Assembly: GCA_024364735.1 (NCBI GenBank)
Contig: JAGFNQ010009461.1
Location: 62,001 to 126,000, forward strand
Direction: 5' to 3'
Source: Boesenbergia rotunda
Taxonomy: Eukaryota > Streptophyta > Magnoliopsida > Zingiberales > Zingiberaceae
Length of the DNA stretch: 64,000 nt
A model generated the notes under the pieces. The model did not search any database, was not told the DNA's origin, and was given only the letters and a program-made list of their open reading frames with translations. Below are positions 37,001-48,546 of this stretch, piece by piece. Numbering within the stretch: the first letter of the stretch is position 1; each line of letters opens with the position of its first letter. The translations under genes were made by a program, and so were the position numbers.

Positions 37001-40000
37001 TTTATTACTGTCCTGCTTGTAGGGATAGACTTTCATGTGGTTTAATATCCTTGCAGTTTGCAAAATTTACTGAAATTCAGAAAATAATAGTTATGTATGT
37101 GATTTACAACTTTATTTTATCTTAATTTGAATTGTTCTTACCAATTCTTTTGACGTTCAGGTTACTAGCTATCTCCAGGAAATCGCACCAGAACTATGTA
37201 ACCGAGTTGAGTTGTATGATAAAAGAATACCCATTTTTCAAGAATACAAAATTGAAGAGGAAATCAATAGCATTCTAAGTAAAAGGTAAGTACACAATCC
37301 TTAGTATTATATATTCAAAGTTGCTTCACTTTGCATTAGTTTCTTTGGTTCACAGACTTTTGATGAAATTAATTGAAGTTCTATTTGGTTTCCTTCCTCA
37401 GTAATCAAATCATCATGACTATACTGGCACACATTTTGTCCCTTAATCATCTTAGGATTAGGGCATGTTTATGAAATATTCTTGCTTTACCAACAATTTC
37501 CTTTGAAATAATCGTGCAACTTCATTTGGCATAATACGTAGCCTTACTCTTCTAGGAATATTTGATTACTATCACTTTATACAATAAACTAAGGTCTGTT
37601 TGGTTACAATTGTGTTTCTGTTTTTGTTGTTTACTTTGTAGCTTTTGTGCTTTGCAGCCTAGTTAAGCAGGGCCTGGAGCTTTATGCCCCTTTTATCCTA
37701 TTCCTAAGTGCTTATAGGGAGTAAATTAATTTTTCTTCAATTGATTTGTTGAGTTTGGTGCAACGGTAAAGTTGTTGTCGTGTGACTTGGAGGTCACGGG
37801 TTCAAGTCTCAGAAACAATCTCTTACAAAGCAGTATAAGGTTGCATACAATAGACCCTTTCCCGGAACTCCGCATTGGTGGGAGCTTCGTGCACCACACT
37901 TTCCTTTGGTTTGCTGTGAAATCAGAATGCCATGACATGCCAAAAGACTTTGTTATGTTTGTATTTCAAGTGGACTTAACTCATTTTTTAGTTGCAATGT
38001 GTCTGACTTGATCTCTGTCATAATCTCATGCCATCTGGCCCATCTCTCCGTGAGCAATTCAAATTGTTTCTACAATATTTTCTGTATTCTGATGCTCATG
38101 ATCTCTTTTCGTTGTAGGGTACCCCTGTCCAATGGGGGTTACTTGGTAATTGAACAGACTGAAGCATTGGTCTCAATTGATGTTAATGGGGGGCAGTGTA
38201 TGCTAGGAGAAGGAACATCTCAAGAGAAAGCTGTTCTAGATGTCAATCTTGCAGCTGTGAAACAAGTATGTTAAATTAACCAATGGACAAGTCTTCATAA
38301 TCAGAATTTGCCTTTATCCCTTTAATATCCCTTCAAGGACGAAAAACAATCCTTTTATTTTCCTTATTTTGCAAATTGTAAAGTTGACATATATATTTTG
38401 CAAAGTTGAAGTATGAGTGTATGACAACAGATTTTAGTGGCGACCTAATTCAGGGACTAACAACCATTAAGTATTTGCTAAAATTAATCATTTTCTTTGT
38501 TTTAGATTGCAAGGGAGCTACGTCTGAGGGACATTGGTGGCATAATTGTGGTTGATTTTATTGATATGGTTGATGATTGTAAGTAAAATAACTTCATAGT
38601 TTTATTTTCTCCAATCTCTTATTTATAAGGGTTATGAATAAATTCTCTTATCCACATAGTCCGATGGAAGTCTCTTGGTATTATTATTTTGTATTGTTTA
38701 ATGCTCAAGAGTTGCATGTAGTAGCTATCAAAACATCAGCAAGCCAAAATCTCATCACATTAGGTCAATGCTTGAACTGGTAGGCCATATTGCATAAAGA
38801 GCACATAGGAAACAGAAATTGTATCATTCAAACTATAGGAATATTATGCGACAATTTTTTGTTGTAGGGGCAGTATATTATCGTCATTCTCCCATGGAAA
38901 ACAGATTAAAGTTATCCTTCACTGTTGGATTCCTCAAATTTAATACCTTTTAGGTTCTTTTTTTGCAACTCAATGGCTTTCGAGATTTAGCAATAATTAT
39001 TCCTATTTACTGATTTTATTAAAGAACTAATTACATTGTCATTTTTACCCATTTGCTGCTCCAGCAAATAGAAGACTTATTTATGAAGAAATGAAGAAGG
39101 CAGTTGAAAGGGATCGATCAACAGTCAGAGTTTCTGAGCTGTCTAAGCTTGGGTTGATGGAGATCACAAGGAAGAGGGTATAAATTGAAAACCAGAACTT
39201 GAAGTGTTTTTTTAGCTCTGCACCTTTTCAGTACAATTACTCCTTGAAAGCATTTTGAGTTAATCCTTTGTTTCCGTTTACAACAAGACGGAGCCATAGA
39301 ATTATAGATTGCTGAATTAAAGGGAATCATTTGTACTATTAAACATCACAATTTATGGGTCCATTGATGCAAGCTAATTTCTTTAGGTGCTTACTGAGTC
39401 ACTATCTTTTCTGTTAAGACTGTCAGATAATCATAATGATGAATTGGACATATCAATCTTGGATAACTAGTTTCTTTTTAGCAAAAATCAAAAGGGTGTC
39501 CTTATTTAATGAATCGTCCAAAGATGTCCTATGTTGATTTGTTATCAAAAGGGTGCCCCACCCCCTGTAAAATGGCACAATTTAACAGTTTATTCACATT
39601 ATTATCTCTATTCTATTTTTTTCCCACCTAAATCGACACATTATAGCAGCTACGATATCTAATTGCTACAATTAAGCTACCACAGTTGTAGTTTCCCTAG
39701 TTGCTACAACGTGAAAATAAAAGTTGTCTAAAATTGTTCGAAGTCTCTGAAAAGGATTTAAACGATGTTGTTTGAGCCTCAAACTTGGCCGTTATGAGTT
39801 CCACCCTACAACAAGTTATAGATATTTGAACGAGCTTCGATTTAATATATTGTGTGCCCGTGGTTCAACCCAAGTTAAAAGTTATGCTCTCTCAAAGTTT
39901 AAGGTTTAAACATTTACGTTGTGGTAGCTACGATACGATTTCGTAGCTACTATAACGTGAATGTTAAATCCTAAATTTTGAGAGGCTATATGACCTCTCA

Positions 40001-41862
40001 AAGTTTTTTAAGTATATGCATTGTAACAGCTATGAAACCATAGCTGTTACAACTACAAGTTATAACTTTGAGAGGTCATAACTTTTGATTCGTGTTGAAC
40101 CACGAGATGCACAATATGTTAAATCGAAGATCTCTTAACGAGCTTCAATTTGATATATTGTGCATCCGTGGTTCAACCCGAGTCAAAAGTTATAGCTTCT
40201 CAAAGTTTAGGGTTTAACATTCATGTTATAGCAGCTACGAAATCGTAATTGTTACAACAGCGTGGCAGCATAGTTGTAGCAGCTATGAAATTGTACCTGC
40301 TACAATATGAATGTTAAACCTTAAACTTTGAACGGTCATAACTTTTGATTCAGGTTAAACCACGGGACGCACAATATATCAAATCGAAGCTTGTTCAGAT
40401 ATCTACAACTCGTTATGAGGTGGAACTTGTAACGACCAAGTTTCAGGCTCAAAAAATATCATTTCAATCATTTTTGGAAGCTCCGAACAATTTTAGTCTT
40501 AATTTTTTTTCCATGTTATAGCAGCTACCGAACCGTAGCTGCTATAACTATGTAGCAGGGTTTGTAGTTGCTATAATGCGTCAATAGGCCGGAAAAAATA
40601 AAAGAGAGATAATAAAGGGAATAAACCACTACTTATAGTGGAGAACTGTGCCATTTTAAAGAGGGATGCCCTTTTAATAATAAATCAACATATGGTGTCT
40701 TTTGGATGATTGGTTAAAAAAGGGACGCCATTTTGACTCTTGCTTCTTTTTTTTTTACATCCTCAGTGTCCAATCTGGATTTGCTGAGCAAAAGTTAATT
40801 ACATATCTTTCGTGCAACTGTAGGCTAAGTGGCTGGAATGTTTGTACTGGTGGTTCCTTGACAATATTTCCAAGGATGACAAATTTACTGACTATTTGTG
40901 CAGGTCCGTCCAAGTGTCACATTCATGATTAGTGAACCATGCATTTGCTGCCATGCCACTGGACGAGTGGAAGCTTTGGAGACATCATTTTCAAAGATTG
41001 AACGTGAAATATGTCGCCTGCTTGTAAGTGAAACCTTCATATGCACTTTCTTTGATACCATTATGTTTATTGATCAAAGATCAATTGAAGTTTTAGTTTC
41101 AAAATAGGCCGATCCTGGCCCAACAATTTGGATTGTAATCTTCAAAATTCAATCTCAATTTTGTTTGAGAAGTCAGACATTAACTGATACTTAACAATTA
41201 ACTTTTGCATATATATCATCAAAATCGATAGGCACAACATTTGGATTAGGAAACAAAGAAGATATTATGAAATTGGCTAACCTTTTTTTTCCTTGAAATT
41301 GTTTGATCCAAATGATCTTTGGTGTCTCATTTTCGTTGTCAATAAGTCATGTTTGTTCCAATTATTTGGATTGGTTACATGAATATTATCCCATATTGAG
41401 TTTTGTGCAAGACTTTGTCACTAAAAAGAAGAGTGCTTCTCTGCTCCAAATTGCTAACCTAATTGGTTAATCATGTACTAGGTATTTTACTTGCATTGAC
41501 CCACAATAATATAAGAATTTGGTTATTTTGCAGCACATTCGCTGTGGCCCAAAATGATCACATCTTTGGCTTACCTTTAAGATTCAATTGATTAAAAATC
41601 AATTTGCTTTAGCAAGACTACAATTTTGGATCTGATTCATTTATATGTCATCATAAAAATGTATAATAGGTATAAATTAGATATTGGGCCTATATTCTTC
41701 CCCATACACACTGTTAAAATGTTAACATATTACATAAATTCTAATGTACACAATAGCTTGTAAATAATAAAATCGAATTAGTAGATAAGCTACATATATT
41801 TTAAAATGTATAACTTCAGAATCATATCTCAATTGATAATATATATAATTATATCTCAATTG

Positions 41863-41907
<45 letters not shown>

Positions 41908-44900
41908 GCTATGTGCATTTAAGCTTTAAAACTGCTGACCTATTAAAAATCTCTATGTATTCTTATCAATACTTATATAGTGCCATATGCCTATATGATT
42001 GCCAACTGCTGAATTGTGGTTTAAGTCATAATAGTCTCTTTTTTTTCTTCATTTTCATTAAAATATTTGCATATAATTTCTTATTTTGTTTCTGGGCTAA
42101 TTGCACATATAATTATGTTGTTATATATATATTTTTCTATAGATAAAATTTTAATCTGTCATTCTGATGTTTTTGTTTTTGGTAATGTATCCTTAGAGCT
42201 CTAATGTAATTAAAATATTCTCCATGTTTATATTTGTAATTCAGATAAAAAGAATTGGTACACTTTAAGATATACAAATTGGAAATTTATCTTAGGAAAT
42301 TATAATTAGGCTAATTGATAATTTATCTAATTGAGGGATATATATTAACTAATTGTGTCCGTGACACTGGTCCGGGCGCCTGGAATGAATCCAGGCGCCC
42401 CGCTTTCATTCAGTGATATTTTTTTTGTTTTTTTTAAATTTTTTTGGGATATATTATATGTATTTAGGGTTTAAGATTTTAGGATTTAAGGGTTAGGTTA
42501 TAGTGGGTTTAAGCTAATAAGATTTTTCCTCTATGATTCAAGCTTCCCTCTTGGGTTATAGTATTCAAGATAAAAAAATTTAGATACTCACGAGGTATAT
42601 TATATGTATTTAGGGTTTAAGATTTTAGGATTTAGGGGTTGGGTTATAGTGGGTTTAAGCCAATAAGATTTTTCCTTTAAGGTTCAGGCTTTCCTCTTAG
42701 GTTATAGTGTTCAAGATAAAAATTTTAGATGCTCATAGAGTATATTATAAGATTAAGGAATTGTTTATTAAAAATTTTAAATTTAAGGAATTGTTTATTA
42801 AAAAAAGAATCTAGGCGCCTAGATTACTATAGCACGGACGGATGGTGCCCGTCCGCAACACAATATGCTACTAACGGTACGCTGCGTGATCATCCGCGCC
42901 TGAGTGATTGAGGTGCCTAGATTTGAGCCAGGCGCCTCAATTCATTTTTTTTTAAATCAATATTTCCCTAAATCCTAAACCTTAAATACATATATTATAT
43001 CCCGTGAGTACCTAAAATATTTTAGTTTTAAATTGTTTTTATCTTGAATATTATAACTCAATCCCTAAACATTAAAAGTAAAATCTAATTAGCTTAACTT
43101 CGGAGATAAAAAAAAATGTTATTAGGTACCTTAAATATATATCTCATGAGCACCTAAAATTTTTTTAGTTTTAAATTTTGTTTAGTTTAAACACTATAAC
43201 AACCCCTAAATCCTAAAGGCAAAATCTAATTGGCTTAACCCCAGAGATAAAAAAATAAAATAATAAAAAAACTACTGGAATCCAGGTGCCTATTCTAGGC
43301 GCCTCAACCATTATCGCGGATGATGTCCACAACACTTCCTCCGCAGCATATATATATATACACACTCCCCCTCAAGTTGGAGCATAGATATTAATTATAC
43401 CCAATTTGCTCTTGAGTTGTTCTTCAGTCATCACATATCTTGTAGAAATCAAGTTTTGTTGAATTTTCTTACGAACAAAATGACAATCAATTAAATGTGC
43501 TTAGTTCGCTCATGAAACACTGGATTCGATGCAATATGAAGAGCAGCTTGGTTATCACACCACAGTTTTGTTGGTATTGAAATTTTAAGTCTTACTTCAG
43601 TCAAGAGTTGATATATCTACATTATCTTACACAGACTGTGTCATAGCCCTGTATTCTGACTCTGCATTGGATCGTAACACAACGTTTTGCTTCTTACTCT
43701 TCCACGAGACTAAATTTTCTTCAACAAAGATACAATATTCTGAAGTAGATCTTTTATCCATTTTGGAACCTACCCAATTTGTATATGAAAAATACTCAAT
43801 ATCAGTGTCCATGATTTTCATATACGATATCTCGCCCGAGTGTTCTCTTCAAGTAATACAAAATTTATTCTGATGTTGCCAAATGATGTGGTTGGAGATG
43901 ACAGATGAATATGCAATATCTGGACGAGTTACAATAAGGTGATTCAACTTCTTAACTAACCTTCAATATCTCTCAGGATGTTCAAATAGTTCTCCATCTC
44001 CTGTGAGGTGCATGTTATGTGTCATTGGAGCACTAAAAGGTTTTACCTCCAGTTTTCTTGTCTCAGTTAATAGTCAGGACATATTTCCTCTAAAATAGAA
44101 ATATATCTTTTTTACTCCTCGTAACCTCAACACCCAAGAAATACTTTAGCTCCCCAAGTATTTTGTATAAAATTGAGTATGAGTGAATGATTTAAGAGAT
44201 GAGATTCCCGTAGTATCACTTCAAGTAATAACAATATCATCTAGATACACAACTAATAGAATGATATCAACTATTGATTGCTTGTAGAACACGGAATGGT
44301 TAGACTTGTTTTTCATCATACCAAACTTGTCAACAATCTGACTAAATTTTCCAAATAAACACGAGAACTCTGTTTTAAAGCATATAGAGCTTTTCAAAGA
44401 CGACAAACTCACCTTGACTCCTCCTGAGCAACAAACCAAGGAGGTTGTTCCATATACACCTCCTCCTGTAGATTACCAAAAGGAAAAACATTCTTGATAT
44501 CAAGTTGATGTAAAGGTCAATTATGAGTAGCGACTATTGAAATAAACAATCGAACAAATGTCAACTTTGCAACAGGAGAAAAAGTGTTAGAATAATCTAC
44601 ATCATAGGTTTGAGTATAGCCTTTAGCAACAAGACGGACTTTTAATCTGGCAACTGATTCATCTGGATTGACCTTAACTGCGAATACCCATTTACATCCA
44701 ATAGTCTATTTTGTTGCTAAAGGCTATGCTCAAATCTATGGTGTGGATTATTACACTTTTTCTCCTGTTGCAAAGTTGACATCTGTTCGATTGTTTATTG
44801 AATATGAGATTTTAAATTAGGGTTCATACCCATTGTTCTCGTTCTTTTTTTATTGTCTCCATCAAATTATGGTTCACTGTTGCGCGTCCCCTATTCGCAT

Positions 44901-46913
44901 TTGACAAAGCCAGCCACTGTCGCTTACCCCTATTTGAAGCCAACCACCGCCTCTCTTCTTCTCTTGTTCGTCACCAAATCAGGGTTCGCCATTGTTGGCG
45001 TGCAACAAAGCCAGCCACCGCCATTCTTCCTTTGTTCGTTTCCAAATTAGGGTTCGTCGCTACTACCCCTGTTCATGTTCAACAAGACCAGCCATTGCCA
45101 CCTCCTCTTCCCTTGTTCGTCGGTACATCTCGCGAACACCCTCGTGTTTGCCTCAGACACCTGTGCACCGACTCGACGAACTCATGGCCCCGTGCTCGTC
45201 TTGTCACCTCACTTGTCTTCACCCGTGCTCGGCTCGCGCTTGGTTCATGCTCGTTCGAGATCAAAGTGGCACAGTGGAAGCGTGGTAGGCCTATCAGCCA
45301 TAGGTTTGTGGATCGAAACCTTGCTCTAATACCATATAAAAGAATTCATATACTTTATTGAAGAGTGAGACATCTTTATATACGAACTAGAAATCTTTGG
45401 AAATTATAATTATACTAATTGATAATTTGCCTAATTGATGGATATATATATTAACTAATATATAATGATAATAAGGTAACAAATACATATAAAAATATGG
45501 TAACTATTATTATATATATAATAATATTTTACTCGTTTTTCATCTATAATTTTAATATTGTCAAAGATTTCTTAGAGTTAGTTGGTAAATCATGCTGATT
45601 TCACCTTAGTCAAGCTTAACGAATTTTAGGATGGGGAATAAACTAAAAGAAAATTTTTTAAATTGAGATATTAATTTATAATATTAAATTTGGGAGCTAA
45701 GATAGTAGAGTTTAGAAAATTTAATGATGTTTTGGATAATATAATATGATTATAATTATGTCAGCGATTTTTAGATTGAAGTATGATGTTAAATAAATCT
45801 CTCATTTATATTTTACATCATGATCATCGACTTGCCCATTAGGAAATTATGCACCTTAAACTAGATATTAAAGTGAAATGTAGTGATGCAACATGATAAA
45901 TATAACAATTTGATACAGCGGAAATATTTTTGGTCGTCCAAGTCAATGAACAAATTCATAAGTGCATCTCTCACTTTACTAGAAGAATAAAAAGCCAGGA
46001 TAGAAGAACCATTCTTTTGATATTGTCGCTTTCCATCCTGTCTCGCATCTCTCAATTTACTGTATTTATATACTGTCCAATTGTTTATAGAGGACTCTAC
46101 CATCAGATTTGTTGTTGCGATGCTTACTACTTTTGGTTTCTCTCCTGGAAAAGTAACTATTTCTAGCTGCTATTTTGAGCCTTCATCTAACTTTTGCATG
46201 TCGTTCCCCTTTTAAGATGTTGGCAAAAGGCGATTCGCTCGCCCCCAGCGCCCCCGCCAACCCGTCCCAGGGCCGACCTTTTAAGATGGAATAGCCTGCA
46301 TTGTCAATCTCATGTAATATGCTGATCTTTGTTCTTTATCTCCTATGTTTCAGGCTGTCTCTCATAACAAACCAGATTCTGAAAACGTGAAGTCCTGGCC
46401 TAGATTTGTGCTAAAAGTGGATCGTCACATGTGCAACTACCTCACAACAGGAAAGCAAACAAAACTAGCAGTCTTGAGTAGTTCCCTCAAAGTTTGGATT
46501 TTGTTGAAGGTATAGTTAGTGTTGTTTCTGTGCTTATATTTCTAATCTGAGATCAAAACACTATTTTTCATTTTAGATTGTACTACTAAACAACTTAGAC
46601 ATCATCAAAGATCCATGCATATGACATAAAATTATCTAGTTTGTCTTGAAAAAGTTAATTATATGATGAAGTTAGCTAAACTTTTTTTCTGCAAGACAAA
46701 TATGTTTCTTTAATGATTTTGTAGTATTTGTTTTAGGTAGCCAGAGGATTCACCCGAGGATCATTTGAGGTGAAGCCATTTACTGATGCCATGGCAAATG
46801 AAGAGCAGCAAGTTGCTCTTTCCCGACTGCGGCCGACAGAAGCTAGGACCTATACTTCTACCACCAAACTTACTTTGTTTCCTGTCAAGAAAGGGAAGAG
46901 TCGAGGAAAATGA
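28088..46913 (+). CDS. RNE: chloroplast RNase E/G-like endoribonuclease (RNE), 15 exons
   Basis: Exons 28088-28210, 28615-28679, 32163-32263, 32883-33067, 33994-34258, 34342-35390, 36439-36756, 36861-36902, 37161-37285, 38118-38265, 38506-38578, 39065-39177, 40904-41023, 46354-46509 and 46737-46913 join in phase to 1019 aa, close to the family's length in other plants. The N-terminus is basic and poor in acidic residues, as in a chloroplast transit peptide. Residues about 107-240 (VVWNIEADV...GDPISLGSW) form a CBM20/starch-binding-like domain typical of plant RNE. An S1-like domain (about 358-590) contains an acidic insertion (about 440-560). The RNase E/G core follows: D779 in VSIDVNGG and D824 in VVDFIDM are the expected metal-binding catalytic pair, and C882/C885 form the zinc-link CxxC. 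RNE cleaves chloroplast polycistronic transcripts. Introns are loaded with transposons yet the frame is intact. Confidence 0.95.
28684..29016 (+). repeat. 5' LTR of the copia element
   Basis: 333 bp. It pairs with 31426-31739. The shared stretch from 'gcctataaa(t/c)aggctattta' to 'ttcttatca' is almost identical in both. Confidence 0.92.
29120..31380 (+). pseudogene. copia gag-pol relic (gag, RT, RNase H)
   Basis: Frames in order: gag-like FLRPKEYWMVMISGV...KDIWDSMKKKYQG (29120-29347). Next a broken CYRCHRYDHCTECY zinc knuckle (about 29850-29900). Then reverse transcriptase with KARLVAKGYKQEFGVDYKE and QLDVKSTFLHG (30045-30305), YVDDLIYTG (about 30440-30475) and MSDLGMMHYFLGIEV (30515-30560). 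An RNase H relic with KNPALHGRSKHIDVRYHF (31165-31225) comes last. Stops and frameshifts occur throughout, and YVDD survives only as a relic. The jump from zinc knuckle to reverse transcriptase shows that protease and integrase are deleted. Confidence 0.88.
31426..31739 (+). repeat. 3' LTR of the copia element
   Basis: 314 bp. It begins TGTTATAAAATTAG just after the polypurine tract and ends TTCTTATCA before the GGTTC duplication. Confidence 0.92.
37750..37915 (+). mobile_element. Au-type SINE in RNE intron 9
   Basis: TGGTGCAACGG (37756-37766) matches the pol III A box. GGTTCAAGTCT (37799-37809) matches the B box exactly, at tRNA-like spacing. The body continues with 'gcatacaatagaccctttcc', 'ggtgggagcttcgtgcacca' and a T-containing tail. 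This is the layout and wording I recall for the plant Au SINE family. Exact ends and target duplication were not resolved. Confidence 0.85.
39481..40743. mobile_element. fold-back MULE-like element in RNE intron 12
   Basis: Inverted ends GCAAAAATCAAAAGGGTGTCC-like (left, 39481) and GACGCCATTTTGACTCTTGC (right, to 40743). A 9-bp target duplication has one mismatch: TTCTTTTTA (39472-39480) and TTCTTTTTT (40744-40752). Each end repeats the 'AAAAGGG(T)GCCC' motif about 60 bp inward and then 'aaaatggcacaattt'. The interior is made of alternating 'gttgtagcagctacgaaatc' type repeats in both directions. No coding sequence. Confidence 0.85.
41866..41903. repeat. (TA)n microsatellite in RNE intron 13
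   Basis: About 38 bp of uninterrupted TA. Confidence 0.9.
42353..43345. mobile_element. fold-back repeat inserted in the copia 3' LTR
   Basis: The left half has two tandem copies (about 140 bp) of a unit running 'gctaataagatttt' ... 'ttcaagataaaaa' ... 'tactcacgaggtatattata' ... 'tagggtttaagattttagg'. The right half (42950-43260) carries two diverged copies in inverse orientation. Both ends bear GC-rich 'ggcgcct' palindromes (42375-42405, 43275-43310), as does the centre (42810-42940). Boundaries are approximate and no clean target duplication was found. Confidence 0.65.
43620..44700 (-). pseudogene. copia reverse transcriptase/RNase H relic
   Basis: Minus-strand pieces: IGCKWVFAVKVNPDESVARL and LVAKGYTQTYDVDY (44700-44560), QLDIKNVFPFG (about 44490), VVYLDDIVIT (44250-44221, the YxDD catalytic box) and an RNase H end reading TNWVGSKMDKRSTSEYCIFV and AESEYRAM (43780-43640). 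Several stops interrupt it. Integrase was not seen. Confidence 0.85.
44708..44812 (+). pseudogene. second copia RT fragment in opposite orientation
   Basis: The plus strand reads FVAKGYAQIYGVDY and SPVAKLTSVRLFIEY, the same part of reverse transcriptase encoded on the minus strand at about 44640-44530. The two fragments face away from a 68-bp spacer and form an inverted repeat with arms of about 100 bp. Confidence 0.8.
44820..45322. other. GC-rich degenerate leader/gag region of the minus-strand copia
   Basis: It lies between the primer-binding site and the rearranged pol. It shows degenerate repeats of 'ttagggttcgtcgc', 'caaagccagccaccgcc' and 'cttgttcgtc'. Plus-strand frames stay open by composition. 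No gag motif is recognised. Confidence 0.4.
46220..46276 (+). mobile_element. short retroposon, copy 1 (RNE intron 13)
   Basis: A 57-bp insert beginning TTGGCAAAAGGC and containing GCCCCCAGCGCCCCCG. It is flanked by a perfect 12-bp direct repeat, CCTTTTAAGATG (46208-46219 and 46277-46288). It shares its whole length with the longer copy at 48988-49099, so it appears 3' truncated. Confidence 0.75.
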
Positions 46914-47102
46914 AAGGGCATGTAATAAGCTTCATCTCTATCTTGTTGTTAACTATTTTTAAGTTTTGATTTGTCAATCTTGTCTATGTTTTCGCGCATA
47001 TGGTACCTCATTGTTCTCATAATATTACAAAGAATTCTTTTGATGAGAGCCCTACAATAATTCTATTAATGCGAATTCACATAAAAATAGTAAGAAGAGT
47101 TA

Positions 47103-47322
47103 GGTTGCGTTTGATATGTTTGTTTTTCATTTTTATTTTATGTAAAAAATGTGATTTTTTGAAAAATGTGTTTGGTTTGTATTTTTCAATTTTGTTTTCC
47201 AGAAAAAGATATAGCGTTTTTTGAAAAATTAGAGAATAAAATAAAGTTATTTTTCAAAAATAAAAAATATGATTTTTTGAAAAACGAAAATAGAAAATAG
47301 AGTAAATCAAATGCCTCTAAAC
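47103..47322. mobile_element. AT-rich MITE, copy 1
   Basis: Ends GGTTGCGTTTGAT and ATCAAATGCCTC are inverted. The interior repeats 'tttttgaaaaa' and 'tttcatttttattttatg' palindromically. TTA occurs on both sides (47100-47102, 47323-47325), compatible with a Tourist-type target duplication. A related copy in inverse orientation is at 62089-62304. Confidence 0.65.
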
Positions 47323-48546
47323 TTACTTGCTGGTTTTCTATATTATACTTTTCCTCTCTCCCTCTTCCCCTTCTTGAAAGGAATCTTGTTGCTCCTATTT
47401 TGTTTGAAAATCTTGGTGGGCATCTGCTTACATGAACAGTCTGTTTATGACATCAACCAATTGTATGGGTAGATGATCGAGATAGTCATTTCTGAATAAT
47501 TCCATCGAATAAATGGAATTATTGTTATGTTGTAAACAGTTCATTGTTATATCTAAATTAGATGATTATGTATTCCCACGAGATGAATTGATGGTTAGAA
47601 TTTGGGTGTTATCATCTTAAGGTTTAGGATCAAAATTTGACTTATTGATGGTTAGAATTTGGGGTGTTGTCATCTTAAAGTTTAGGATCAAAATTTGACA
47701 AAGTCAGTGTGTTCATTCTTCCTACACACTACGACATCTGAGTTAGTATCCCTCGTGATTTACTTTTTTCGTGTTGATCCTATGATGGATTAGCGTGGGC
47801 GTCAAGGTGAGTGAATTGCTACCTAAATTAGATGACTATGTAATTCAATTAATAAATCAGATTAATGTTGGTGTAACTCAATTAATGAATCAGATGAATG
47901 TGATTGTTTAATAGCAATCAATTGATGATGCATCATCCATCAACAATTAAGAAAAAGAAAATTTGATGAATTCAATAACATATCAAATTGATTGATTTTA
48001 TATTAATTCAATTTATTTGATTAAAAAAACAATTAATCAATTTCAATTTAATCGGTTCCATTTTTAAACGATAACTCACCTCTACAGTGGAGAAAATATG
48101 CCTTCTAAGGCTAGCTGACATTTGGAATATTAACCTCCCTAATAAGCCTCAGATTTCTTTTAATGAAAGTTAACTGGAGAATAACTTACCAATTTTGTGC
48201 AAATTTTCTTGATTCTTCTGCTCCAAAATGACAATTGGTTCGCATAGGAGAACTATATTTCTAGGCTGAATTAACATGCACGAAGTCAACTTCATGTTCA
48301 TTGTATATATAACTGCAACATCCATTACTGACGTCCTCAGACTGAACTAAAAACTAATGTTTGTTGACATTATTGTTTGAGCATAGATAGTGATCCACAT
48401 AAGTATGCCATCACATGCTGTCCAAGTCAGATACACGAAACAAACTTGCCAGAGACCAAGTTTGGCAGAGGGATAGGTGTCGCAATCGACAAGCATGAGA
48501 ACTTTTCCACCCAGGGATGATCCTAGGCCAAGAAAAATGTGAACTC
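47323..48546. other. intergenic region between convergent RNE and TFIIA genes
   Basis: It contains a direct duplication of about 58 bp (47588-47699; 'attgatggttagaatttggg' to 'gatcaaaatttgac' twice). The rest is AT-rich, with nothing else recognised. The 3' UTRs of both converging genes should lie at its edges. Confidence 0.5.

Larger units (their letters stand above)
42290..45490 (-). mobile_element. rearranged Ty1-copia element in RNE intron 13
   Basis: On the minus strand a primer-binding site TGGTATTAGAGC (45334-45323) follows AT-rich LTR sequence (45336-45490). A polypurine tract TTGAGGGGGAGTG lies at about 43377-43363. LTR sequence recurs at 42290-42355: 'ggaaattataatta', 'ctaattgataattt' and 'ggatatatat' with 'taactaat' are shared by both ends. 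Pol is truncated and rearranged, and a fold-back element sits inside the 3' LTR. Orientation is opposite to RNE. Confidence 0.75.
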
